Under the pieces are notes generated by a model. The model saw only the letters and a list, made by a program, of their open reading frames with translations. It searched no databases and had not been told where the DNA came from. Shown here piece by piece: positions 23,285 to 32,359 of a stretch of DNA of 64,000 nt. This DNA is from Stomoxys calcitrans (taxonomy: Eukaryota > Arthropoda > Insecta > Diptera > Muscidae): positions 23,476,291 through 23,540,290 of the forward strand of contig NC_081555.1 in assembly GCF_963082655.1 (NCBI RefSeq), in the 5' to 3' direction. A program made the translations under genes and the position numbers. The number at the start of each line of letters is the position of its first letter. The first letter of the stretch is position 1.

Positions 23285-24110
23285 GTGATCATAAGCAACG
23301 GCAAAGGGCGTCCAACATCCCCATCCTCATACAGGCCACTTTATATGCTGGATACGGCCGGCAAGCTTTTGAAGTGACTTATAAAGCCACAGCTCCAGGA
23401 CGCTATCATTGAGGGAGGTGGACTCTCAATGAGACAACATGGCTTCCGAGCAGGAAAGTCCACGATCGGACCTCTTAGAGATGTGGTGGAGATAGTAGAG
23501 TCGGCTAGGCAAAGGAACAACTATTCCAGGCCGATTGTCCTCTTAGTTACACTGGATGTGAAGAACCCATTCAATAGCCTCAAATAGTCTGACGTCCTCC
23601 AAGCACTTTTATATACCCGCGTATCTGATGAGAACAATGATAATTTATTTGCATAACAGTGTGCTTATCTATTACCCTCAGGATAGAACGAGTGAATATG
23701 AGGTTACATCAGCAGTGCCGCAAGGCTCCATGCTTGGAATGCCAGTTATGATGTTACTACGCACAGAAATGCCACGCGAAACCTTTCCTGTAGGATATGA
23801 TGATGACATCGCTGCAATTGTTACGGTGAGAGACACGGAAGGCGCAGAGTGCAAACTACGGCAGGTGATGTTAAAGGCAAAGTACTGGCTGAACTTCCAA
23901 AGCTTGCAACTTGCGATGCAGAAGACGGGAAAGATATCCCAATGGAGGAGGATATGCGTATAAACGACATACTGGCGAATACCAAAAGATCGGTCAAATA
24001 TCTAGGGACCGACTGGATTCAAAGCTGACCTATGCAGAGAAAATGCGGCAAGTGACAACAAAGGTCGCGAGGATAACGGCGTAACTCAGTCGACTGATGG
24101 AAAACAGCTT
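23285..24110 (+). mobile_element. LINE family F4 reverse transcriptase, degenerate
   Basis: Shows RT landmarks in order with stops and shifts: KGRPTSPSSYRPLYMLDTAG, KLLK, MRQHGFRAGKSTIGPLRDVV (fingers), IVLLVTLDVKNPFNSL (motif A, catalytic Asp), TSAVPQGSMLG (motif B) and VGYDDDIAAIVTVRD (motif C, YDDD for YADD), then KYWLNFQSLQLA and a thumb remnant (TYAEKM, TTKVARITA). The wording (RxHGFRxGKST, DVKNAFNS) is of the LOA/R1/I-like group and differs from F1-F3. Ends near 24110 without a visible tail. Confidence 0.8.
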
Positions 24111-24210
24111 TGTTTTTGAGCGTTGCATTGAAAGATACAACTCTGCAAACAAATCATACAAAAACAACACTCAATTAGAGAATCAACGCAACGCTCAAAA
24201 AAAAAGCTGA
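24105..24210. repeat. Foldback hairpin
   Basis: CAGCTTTGTTTTTGAGCGTT (24105) is the near inverse of AACGCTCAAAAAAAAAGCTG (to about 24209), about 60 bp apart. The arms share GAGCGTTGC/GCAACGCTC with the foldback MITE at 24.5 kb. Confidence 0.65.
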
Positions 24211-24492
24211 ACGCGCTCATTCTGTTTTGGCAATTAAAGGTGGTCTCATTTGTACAACAACCACAAATCATATGGTGAAATCCGCCATCTTGTCATCAAG
24301 CCGATCAATATTTTGCCAACACACCCAAAAAAATTTGTGTGCGTGTGTGTATACGTGTGCGTACATGAGCAGAGAATATAAGAAAGAAGATAACGACAAA
24401 GAGAATGCAAACAAAAATCTGACAACTTAATACCGTTAAACCCGGCCGGTTGCTAACAGCTGTTCGCGTGAGATCACCTTTTTAAATCCGCC

Positions 24493-24631
24493 TTGAAAAG
24501 CAACGAGCAAAAGTTAAACAATTTTTCAGTTTGACGATTTATCTCGATCTCATTTTGTGTTGCCTACGTAAAATTGTGTTTTTAGGCGTCAAAGTTAAAA
24601 ATTGTTTAACTTTTGCGCGTTGCTTTTATGG
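24493..24631. mobile_element. Foldback MITE with about 41-bp arms
   Basis: Left arm 24496-24536 (AAAGCAACGAGCAAAAGTTA, then AACAATTTTTCAGTTTGACG) pairs with right arm 24587-24628 (CGTCAAAGTTAAAAATTGTT, then TAACTTTTGCGCGTTGCTTT) with few mismatches and a 50-bp loop. No ORF. A related, decayed copy is at 21.4-21.56 kb. Confidence 0.78.
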
Positions 24632-24974
24632 AATTTGTATGCAGGGTTGCATTTTTAATGCATTTCTTACTTCGGAACTCTCACTCAAAATTTACTTTAA
24701 ATACCGTTTCAATGCTTAAGTGTCAGTGGTTAGAATAGAATTTTCATGTATATTGTGGTATATTTTCGGGCTTCTAAAAGTCGGCTGCCAGACGAAGACT
24801 AAAGCAATTGCTAGTTGTTAGTTATGAGTTATTCGGGCTTCAGCTGTACACTTTCGTAAAAGTCAATCGAACTTATTGAAGCACAATTTTATATTAAATA
24901 AAGATTTAAGAAGATTAACAACTATAAAGTTTAATAACACATTTAAAATCAATGTAATGTAAGGTTATTTATTT

Positions 24975-25480
24975 TTCATATGGCAATACTTAAATGATGA
25001 TTTTTTAATTGGCCACACATGTTACCCTGTGTTAAGCTAATCAATTGAAGCCAATAGTTTCAATACAAATAAATGTTATATTTCGGTGTTTTTTCCTGTG
25101 TATTTTGCCATGTATTTGAATTTTTCTTTTGTAAATGCTTTTCTTTTTAATCCTAGTTGCTTTGAGTTAAATAGAGGTATTTGTTTTAATGTTAATTTTT
25201 GTTCTCGTATGGCAATGCTAATAGTTTCTCTGGATTATTATTATTCGTATGTTACCCTGTGTTATGACTACTAACTACCAATTTTCAAGTTGCCAACCAC
25301 TTCAGATTATCAGCTGTTAATAACACAGCTAAGTAGCTGGGTATAAAACTCGCAACTAAGTGGTCCGTTTTATTTCCATAAAGAGGAATTTTTTAATATT
25401 TAATAACGTTATGTATTCATTTTCTATGACTGCACTAACATTATTTCTATTTTTCTTCATGTGTTACCCTGTGTTGAACT
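24975..25480 (+). repeat. Degenerate tandem repeat with TGTTACCCTGTGTT
   Basis: TGTTACCCTGTGTT occurs at about 25020, 25250 and 25462, spaced about 230 and 212 bp. The first two are preceded by matching CATATGGCAATACTTA / CGTATGGCAATGCTAA blocks, so whole units were duplicated. It ends about 0.5 kb upstream of the PIG-K start codon. Confidence 0.65.
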
Positions 25481-26016
25481 AGTTATTTATGAATTGCCAA
25501 TTCAATTCACTGGAATTGATAGCCCTGCAGGCTGCACCATGAACCATCAACCGGAGAACCAAAACAAAATCTAAAAATTTGTTTCATTGACATTATTGTC
25601 CGAAAACAGTACATAGTTTTTAAAGGTGATAGTAAGGTTTGAATTTAATTTAATTACTGTGCATTTTAAAATTAATTCACTTTGCATTTAGAATTCGTCT
25701 GAAGTGGACGCTTCGGGATTCGGTGCATAGTCATCGTTATACTCAGTACAGTTATAACTGTACATTGTTTTTAATTCTGTTATTTTATTACACGTGTTTT
25801 TATATACAGTTGGTGGGGACACCAACTTCGGAAGTACAACCTGGCATATAGAGTCGTACTCTGCCATTTCAATTAAAGTCCAAAAAAAAAAAAAATTAAT
25901 TTAACAGCAATTTTCCCACTAGCACAACTGTTTTTAGTACCCAGAGAACTTGCCTGGAGACGAAATTCTAATTGCAAGCCTACAATCCATAACAGAGAAC
26001 AAACCATACCCAAAAA

Positions 26017-26082
26017 ATGCGAAATTTTAGTAAAATTTCGTTTATATTAGTCTTATATGCGACTTTGGCTTTTAGCCAAGAG
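26017..26082 (+). CDS. PIG-K: PIG-K exon 1
   Basis: Encodes the signal peptide ([20 protein letters not shown]) and QE. The ATG is preceded by CAAA, a good insect start context. Donor GTAAAG; phase 0. Confidence 0.9.
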
Positions 26083-29000
26083 GTAAAGTATAGCTTTTAA
26101 ATAAAAACATATAAAAATTACTTTCTAATTCCTTTGTTTTCCTCTTTTTCATTCAACAGGCCACAAATCAACTCAACCAATATGCCGAGGCTGTGCAAAA
26201 GTCCACTCATACCAATAATTGGGCTGTACTGGTAGATGCTTCTCGTTTCTGGTTCAATTATCGTCATGTGGCTAATGTCCTATCGATTTACCGCTCAGTT
26301 AAGCGTTTGGGCATACCCGATTCTCAGATAATCCTTATGATTGCCGATGATATGGCTTGCAATCCTCGAAATCCACGTCCCGGACAAGTGTATAACAATG
26401 CCAATCAGCATATTAATGTATATGGTGATGATGTGGAGGTAGATTATCGTGGTTATGAGGTGACAGTTGAGAACTTTGTGCGTCTTTTGACGGGACGTAC
26501 ACAAAATGGCACTGCTCGCTCTAAGAAACTTCTTACGGATGCCGGCAGCAATGTTTTGATTTACTTGACCGGCCATGGGGGTGATGGTTTTCTAAAATTC
26601 CAAGATTCTGAAGAGATTACCAGTCAAGAGTTGGCCGATGCTGTGGAACAAATGTGGGAGAAGAAAAGGTAGGTTGAAATGAATTAAGCACCATAGAATG
26701 GAATAGTGAGAGAAGGGCAATGACAAAGGGCGAAGAGCAATGTAGAAAAATCATATAAAACAAGTGAAAACGTGTCAAGTTCGGCCGTGCCAAACTTTGG
26801 ATACCCATTACCACGGATAGATTAAACGTCCTCTTTTATAAAAACTCCACTACCATATCCATAACAATAGGCAAATGGGGGCTAACGAAAAAGACTAATG
26901 TTATAACTACAACCAATCCCATGGCAGCCGGTTGTATGTACCGGATTGACCCGATGAATTCCTTCATCGGCAAAGGCTGCCGCCTCAGTGTACCACACAA
27001 GGTTTATGTACATACACTCACACATACTTAAAAATGCATCATCCCCAATCTACGAGAATAGACAGCGGCAACACATCGACCAGACAGAGATGCGCAGGCG
27101 TATGTGTGAAAGTGCATGCATGCATTTAGATTGGTAGGCAGGTAATTGCTTTGAGATGTTGCAGACAATTTTTGGGTAACAGCAGCAGCCAAACCAAACA
27201 GGGCCGGATTTGCGGTAAACAATAGTCTATATATGGGAACTATATCTAAATATAGTCTAATCTGGATCATATGCTGGTCGGATAACGGGAGGTTTAATAC
27301 GAGTTACTGTGTCAAATTCCAGCGAAATCCTTGGCTTAAGACCCTAAATCGACAGATATGTCTATATGACAGCTATATCTAAATATGGTCCGATGTAAAC
27401 CATATTTGAGTCGAATGTCGGGAGGCTTCAAACGACTCGCTGAATCAAATTTAAGCGAAATCGGATGATAATTGCAGCTTTTATGGGATTAAGACACTAA
27501 ATCAGTAGGTCGGTCTATATGGGAGCTATATCTAAATATGGTCCGATCTGAACCATATTTGAATCGAATGTCGGGTCCCCTAGTACAACTTCCAGTTTCG
27601 AATTTCAGCGAAATCGGACGAAAGATGAGGCTTTTACAGGCTTAAGACCCTAAATCGGGGTAGTTTATAATGGCAATTTGGAATCAAATTCTCTTAGACA
27701 TTTTAGTCCATTGTGTTTTTCAAAGTTTTGCTTTTCATTCATATTTTCAGATACAATGAACTCTTCTTGATGGTGGATACATGTCAGGCAGCCTCTTTAT
27801 ATGAAAAATTCACCTCGCCGAATGTTTTAGCTGTAGCCAGCAGCTTGGTGGGTGAAGATTCTTTATCGGTAAGTAACTCTCCATTTAGACTTTTGTATTA
27901 ACTTGTATACCTTATTATAATCTTTCTTTCCCAGCATCATGTTGACTCCTCCATTGGTGTTTACATGATTGATCGTTACACTTATTATGCCCTGGAGTTT
28001 TTGGAGAAAGTACAACCAAATACCGACAAAACTATGGGAGAATTTGTGAGCATCATTTTCCTGCTTCATCACAATACAAAAATTAATATTTTTGCTTTGT
28101 TTTGGATTTGTTTACAGTTAAAAGTCTGTCCCAAGCGTTTATGCATTTCGACAGTGGGTGTGCGCAAAGATTTGTACAAACGTGACCCACATAAAGTTCC
28201 TATAACAGACTTTTTCGGTTCCATTCGTCCCACGGAGATTACAACAGGGAGAGTTAATGTTACAATGGCAGAGGAAGAGTAAGTAGAATATTTGGCATTC
28301 AAGGAGTAATAAAACAAAACACTCAAAATCTTGGGCAAAAACCCGACAAGACCATCAAAAAACATTTTTTGGATGTGGTTTGATTGCAAAGTCTTTATGA
28401 AATCTTAATTAAGTACAAAAGGTTTGCCCTTTGTTATATCACAGAATCGACAGACTCTCTTTGGGTGCCGTGCTTGCATTAAGCACACCGAAGAAAAAAG
28501 AACGTTTTCGTCGCGAAACATTGCTGAGAGGCTTTTAAAGGCATGCACGCTCCCCTACAAAATGCTACAACTGCCAAGAAGTAATCAGCAAGCATTTCCA
28601 AAAACTTAATAAAAACCGTTCGTTTCGTTTTGGAGGGTCCAGTGAAGGGCGTGTTAACGTTTGATCAAGCTTTGCTATCCATGCTATGGCTCAGTACTTG
28701 GAAATTCTTCAGCAAAGGCGGCCTGGCAGGAATTATACTTCAAAAGTATTGACAATTGGTGAAAGAAAAGAAATCGGTCTGTACAATTCTCTCTCGCTCA
28801 AGTCCTTTCCAGACTTCAGTAGAAGGGTAAATCTGCCCTATTTTACTAACATTGAAAACTATGAGGGGGCTAAGAGACAGATTGAGAGACTTTACTTACC
28901 CGACTCACCAGGTGCAAAATTCTTTAGCATCAGTGAAGAAGAACATAGCGCCTTGGACGACTTAGAGCTGTGGTAAATTGTAATTTTTTTTTATCCTCCC

Positions 29001-31486
29001 ACAGAGCACTGAAGAGACCAATGGCTCTTCTCCTCCCTTTGGTACTTTCGGTATGCTCTATAAAGAACGGTTGATTAAGTGACTGATTCGAAGAGATGCA
29101 CGTATCAGTCACTCTTATAAATTAATAAACATGGTTAACTCAGTTTCACGACTTCAAGTATTTTAGCCAAAAATTTGGCTTATGTTTGTTGACCACCCTG
29201 CTGATTTCTAAATTCAGTTCTCCGATTCTAGAGATATTTGTATTGGAGCGCCGAATTGCATCATGCTTGTCTGCGAATTCAATTGGCTGTGCTGGGAATT
29301 GCCTGAGCCGGGAGGTCACCGTAGCCCAGAGGTTAGCATGTCCACCTATGCCGCTGAACGCCTGGGTTCGAATCCTGGCGAGACCATCAGAAACAATTTT
29401 CAGCGGTGGCTTTCCCCACCTAATGCTGGCAATATATGTGGCGCACTGTGACACGCTGTTCGGACTTGGCTATAAAAAGGAGGCCCTTTATCATTGAGCT
29501 TAAACTTGAATCGGACTGCACTCATTGATAGGTGAGAAGTTTGCCCCTGTTTGTTAGTGGAATGTTCATGGGCAAAATTTGCAATTAAAGATGTATCTGA
29601 AATTTCTCTCAGCCAAAGGTTCAATTGAGGAGGCTAACAGTTTGTTGAAGCGGTTGAATTATCTGAATTCCTTTGTGATTGGCGAACGTTCACCATTCGT
29701 AGGTTATGAAGTCAGCTGTTCGGTCAATGGGTAGAGTTATGGGGATGTGGTTTCATTGGACTGAAAGTACGCCTTGCAAAGTACTTTATTTATCAGAACA
29801 GGTAAAGCAATGGATAACCAATGCGGCTGCAATCAACAATAATTTTGGTGGCTTTATCTTTATGTACCATGTTGTCGAAAGCGGCATTTTGCAAATTTTG
29901 CAAAATTTCTCACAAACATTCCATTAAGGAACAAGGGGCGAACTTCTCACATATAAATTAGTATTGCCCTATGAAGGTTTGAGCTCAATGATACGGGATC
30001 TCCTTTTTCTAGCCGAGTTCAGACGGCGTGCTGCAGTGCGAATCCTCTAGAGGAAAAGTTTTTTTCTTTCAAATAACTCAGTCCCTCGCAAATCTCGCCA
30101 GCATTAGGATCGCCAAGATTATGTAAATGTTAACTTCTGCGTCACGACTACAAACGAACTTTTTGTCAACGAAAAGATGATAAGTGGTCATCTTTGTCAC
30201 ATGGATCTTTTGGCATAGTGTGAATATCTGGTCTATGGAGGATTTCGATGGTCTTTGGAAGTTCCTACTGCGATCGGTTTCATGTACCGGAACGATCCAG
30301 CCTTCCAAGTGGCTGGTCAGAAATCACTACCCCTCTTCTACACGCAAGTATCGGGATTCAATTTTTTTAAGTTTTGGAACTGGAATATCCAGTTGGCCTG
30401 CTCCGAGTCTTTAGTCCGACCTGGTATACACGGATACACTTACCATGAGTCAAGTGCAACTAATTTGATGGCAGGATCCACAACCGGAAAAGTAGAAATT
30501 GCTAACGCCTTCCTGGGCTTAAGGAATAAGGGTATCATCTGCATTGTATCTCCGATATTAAATAGTCCTGTTAATCCATCGGTTACCGGTGCCTTATTGT
30601 TCTTCAGTCGAGTTACCGCTGCGTTGACTTCATTCTGATAAGGCGGTTCACATTCTATATTGTCATTGAAAATTAGTTCTGTGGTATCCTCATCGCGACC
30701 ACTTTAGAATACCAAAAGTTGGGACAAATCTATCTGTACTGTCACTAGATTCCCTCATATGTCTCTGGAAGAGGATGTATATGTAGCAATATAAATCGGT
30801 CGGTTTTTGACTCCTTTAGCCTCTAGGGGGCGTAATTTTTATCCGATTTGTCTGAAATTTTGCTTGAGGTGTTTTGTTATTATTTCCTACAAATGTGCTA
30901 AGTATGGTTCAAATCCATCCATAACCTTATATAGCTGTCATATAAACTGATCTGGGGTCTTGACTTCTTGAGCCACTAGAGGGCGCAATTTCTATCCTAT
31001 TTGGCTGAATTTTGAATGAATGCATGAGGTGTTTTGTTATAACTTTCAACAACTGTGCCAAATATGGTTTAAATCGGCGGTTCATGACCTGATCTGTAGG
31101 GCGCAATTTTCATACAATTTGGCTGAAATTTTGCGCAATGAATTCCACGTTGCTCGCCAACAGCCAAACAAAGTATGACCCCAATCGGTTCATTACTTAG
31201 TATAGCTCCAAGAGCATAGCAATTCTTATCCATTACTCTTTGTTTGTCTATAAAGAGATATCGGCCAAATAACTTGAGAAATGCGATCCATGGTGGAGGG
31301 TATATAAGATATCACATCAAATATAGACATTTTCTTTAAAATGTAAACTTTAACTATTTCCATTCTTTTTTGATTATTTTCAGAGATTTCATTGAAGCCT
31401 TTCTTCAACAGCAGGAAACAAATTCCCAACATTCCACTTTTAATGTACAATTCGAGCCGCAATTTCCCAAAGATTTATTTAAATAG
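26017..31486 (+). CDS. PIG-K: GPI-anchor transamidase catalytic subunit PIG-K (6 exons)
   Basis: Cysteine protease of the C13 (legumain/GPI8) family. In the ER it cleaves the C-terminal signal of proproteins and joins the new end to a preassembled GPI anchor, together with PIG-T, PIG-S, PIG-U and GPAA1. Exons: 26017-26082, 26160-26668, 27751-27868, 27935-28045, 28118-28278, 31384-31486; all introns are GT-AG and the frame is kept, giving 355 aa. Residues 1-20 are a signal peptide. TGHGGDGF holds the catalytic His (161) and MVDTCQA the catalytic Cys (203). [15 protein letters not shown] carries Cys89, equivalent to the human cysteine that forms a disulfide with PIG-T. Human PIG-K has 395 aa and a C-terminal membrane helix; this product ends 34 residues after exon 5 without one. 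Introns 2 and 5 are filled with repeats. A 3' alternative exon cannot be excluded. Confidence 0.96.
26160..26668 (+). CDS. PIG-K: PIG-K exon 2 (catalytic His)
   Basis: Residues 23-191 and two bases of Arg192: the protease fold from [20 protein letters not shown] through [20 protein letters not shown] to the His motif [19 protein letters not shown]. Acceptor CAACAG, donor GTAGGT. Confidence 0.96.
26758..27695 (+). repeat. DINE-like array, family B copy 2 (in PIG-K intron 2)
   Basis: Begins with AAACAAGTGAAAACGTGTCA and AGTTCGGCCGTGCCAAACTT, TGGATACCCATTACCACGG, then, after a family E insertion, units with TATATGGGAGCTATATCTAA and ATATGGTCCGATCTGAACCA. The GTCY core and head are missing. It occupies most of the 1,082-bp intron. 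Confidence 0.75.
26920..27030 (-). repeat. Family E short repeat
   Basis: CCCATGGCAGCCGGTTGTAT, GTACCGGATTGACCCGATGA, ATTCCTTCATCGGCAAAGGC and TGCCGCCTCAGTGTACCACA. The inverse partner is at 14.14-14.24 kb. Confidence 0.6.
27751..27868 (+). CDS. PIG-K: PIG-K exon 3 (catalytic Cys)
   Basis: Completes Arg192 and encodes [20 protein letters not shown] and [12 protein letters not shown]. The Cys of DTCQA is the nucleophile. Acceptor ATTTTCAG, donor GTAAGT; ends in phase 0. Confidence 0.95.
27935..28045 (+). CDS. PIG-K: PIG-K exon 4
   Basis: Thirty-seven codons, [20 protein letters not shown] to KTMGEF, matching the conserved region after the active site. Acceptor CCCAG, donor GTGAGC; phase 0 on both sides. 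Confidence 0.94.
28118..28278 (+). CDS. PIG-K: PIG-K exon 5
   Basis: [20 protein letters not shown] to [20 protein letters not shown] and MAEE. The TDFFGS block is highly conserved in PIG-K/GPI8. Acceptor TTTACAG, donor GTAAGT; two bases of the next Glu codon are carried over. Confidence 0.94.
28440..29085 (+). other. Coding-like segment of unknown origin in PIG-K intron 5
   Basis: Holds open pieces that look protein-like: [20 protein letters not shown] (about 28450-28530), a 96-codon ATG frame at 28686-28976 ([16 protein letters not shown]... [13 protein letters not shown]), and [20 protein letters not shown] ending at a TGA near 29081. Two strong acceptor-like sites (ATATCACAG at 28435-28443; CCTCCCACAG at about 29004) precede the outer pieces. 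The pieces are out of frame with each other and I recognise no family. It may be a decayed insertion or an unrecognised nested gene. Confidence 0.35.
29311..29588 (+). repeat. tRNA-derived SINE, full length
   Basis: Head GGAGGTCACCGTAGCCCAGA, TAGCCCAGAGGTTAGCATG (A-box-like), GGGTTCGAATCCTGGC (B-box-like), then body ATCAGAAACAATTTTCAGCG, CACCTAATGCTGGCAATATA, TGTTCGGACTTGGCTATAAA, AAGGAGGCCC, and 3' end GAATGTTCATGGGCAAAATT. Lies in PIG-K intron 5. The best-preserved copy in the window; the internal promoter boxes look usable. Confidence 0.85.
29915..30120 (-). repeat. tRNA-derived SINE fragment
   Basis: CATTCCATTAAGGAACAAGG, CGAACTTCTCACATATAAAT, CTCCTTTTTCTAGCCGAGTT, CAGACGGCGTGCTGCAGTGC and GCCAGCATTAGGATCGCC. 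The tRNA-like head is absent. Confidence 0.75.
30470..30690 (-). pseudogene. Non-LTR RT palm fragment (F3-like), minus strand
   Basis: Minus-strand frame [20 protein letters not shown] continuing [16 protein letters not shown], the 'PP...EV..AI..LKNNKAPGxDG' block that opens the palm in RTE-like and related reverse transcriptases. The fourth residue after KAP is altered and no downstream motif follows in frame. The 127-codon plus-strand frame over the same place (30255-30638) is its shadow. Confidence 0.7.
30785..31312 (-). repeat. DINE-like fragment, family A (in PIG-K intron 5)
   Basis: Units with TTTGACTCCTTTAGCCTCTA, GGGGCGTAATTTTTATCCGA, TGAGGTGTTTTGTTAT and CCATATAAACTGATCTGGGG-type wording, ending GCGATCCATGGTGGAGGGTA TATAAGAT without the hairpin tail. 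Confidence 0.7.
31384..31486 (+). CDS. PIG-K: PIG-K exon 6 (terminal)
   Basis: After a 3.1-kb intron (acceptor ATTTTCAG), [20 protein letters not shown] and [14 protein letters not shown], then TAG. Phase fits exon 5. The short hydrophilic end has no membrane helix. Confidence 0.85.
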
Positions 31487-31743
31487 TAGTCCCCTAAGGT
31501 CTTGCAGACTATACCACTTGTATTAGCATTTAAAACGGCATAAACATTGGAACACCTTTCATAACCAACGTCCCATGAGGGTGTAGTAGCATAAGCACTG
31601 GACACCATTTTTCATAGCCCATCTTCTATGAAGGTGTATGAACTGTGAATCATTCACCAAATATTCCGCTTAAAAGAAATGCAACAAAAAACAAGTTTTT
31701 TTTCTTACAATGTTTTCTGATTTTTGTTTTTATTTTCATAAGA

Positions 31744-31749
31744 AATAAA
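31744..31749 (+). terminator. Poly(A) signal of PIG-K
   Basis: AATAAA about 258 bp after the stop codon, the first canonical signal downstream. A poly(A) site near 31765 is inferred. Confidence 0.5.
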
Positions 31750-31764
31750 TTACGAGTCTTTTTT

Positions 31765-32192
31765 TTTAATAATAATAACAAAAAAAAAAAATACAATCGT
31801 TTAAAATAATTAAAATAACAGCTTCCTACTTGCGCACATGCGCCGATGAGACTGAATATCACATTACGCGGCAATCTACTTCTTCATAAACATGACAATA
31901 CTATTGCAGATGATGATAATGATGATGATGGTGGCTGATGACTGATGTTTCGAGAGGTAGACAAAGAGACTACTATGACGATGGCGACACACCCCTTTCT
32001 TTGTTTACGTTGAATTTATGTTGATTTGTTTTTTGTTTTTGTTTCACAAAATTTATGTTAAATTTTTTTTTTCTTTGTGATGTAGTAGCAGCAAAAGATC
32101 CGCGTTTTTATGCCTTTTTAAAAATAGTGGTCTTCTTTGTTTTTTTGTCTTCGTTCAATTATTTTTTGTTAAATTTTTTTGTTAATTTTTTT
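31765..32192. other. Intergenic stretch between convergent genes
   Basis: Poly-A/T-rich with a GATGAT run near 31909-31930. No gene. Separates the 3' ends of PIG-K and the SVWC gene. Confidence 0.5.
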
Positions 32193-32198
32193 TTTATT
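32193..32198 (-). terminator. Poly(A) signal of the SVWC gene
   Basis: AATAAA on the minus strand about 50 bp after the TAA stop. Confidence 0.55.
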
Positions 32199-32247
32199 TG
32201 TTCTTCTTTTTTTCTTCTCTCAGGTGGCTAATTTTGCTTGTTTTCCC

Positions 32248-32359
32248 TTAAATTTGTTTGGTGCAATCATAGGTGCGCTCACAGCATTCGGGAAAACTGC
32301 GATTGATATTGACAAAATCACGCAATTTGCAACCTTTAGGTGGTGCCACAGCATCACAT
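32248..32359 (-). CDS. SVWC gene exon 3 (terminal)
   Basis: Acceptor ATCCTTAG; encodes CDAVAPPKGCKLRDFVNINR and SFPECCERTYDCTKQI, with cysteines 4-8, then TAA. Confidence 0.93.

Noticed and set aside
29311..29385. Functional tRNA gene (A and B boxes)
   Set aside because: The tRNA-like part continues into a dispersed body found in several other places, so it is a SINE head; no clean cloverleaf with anticodon was made out.
30255..30638. 127-codon plus-strand frame that first looked like a viral or novel protein
   Set aside because: The opposite strand carries the RT motif PPYQNEV...LKNNKAP, so this frame is its shadow.
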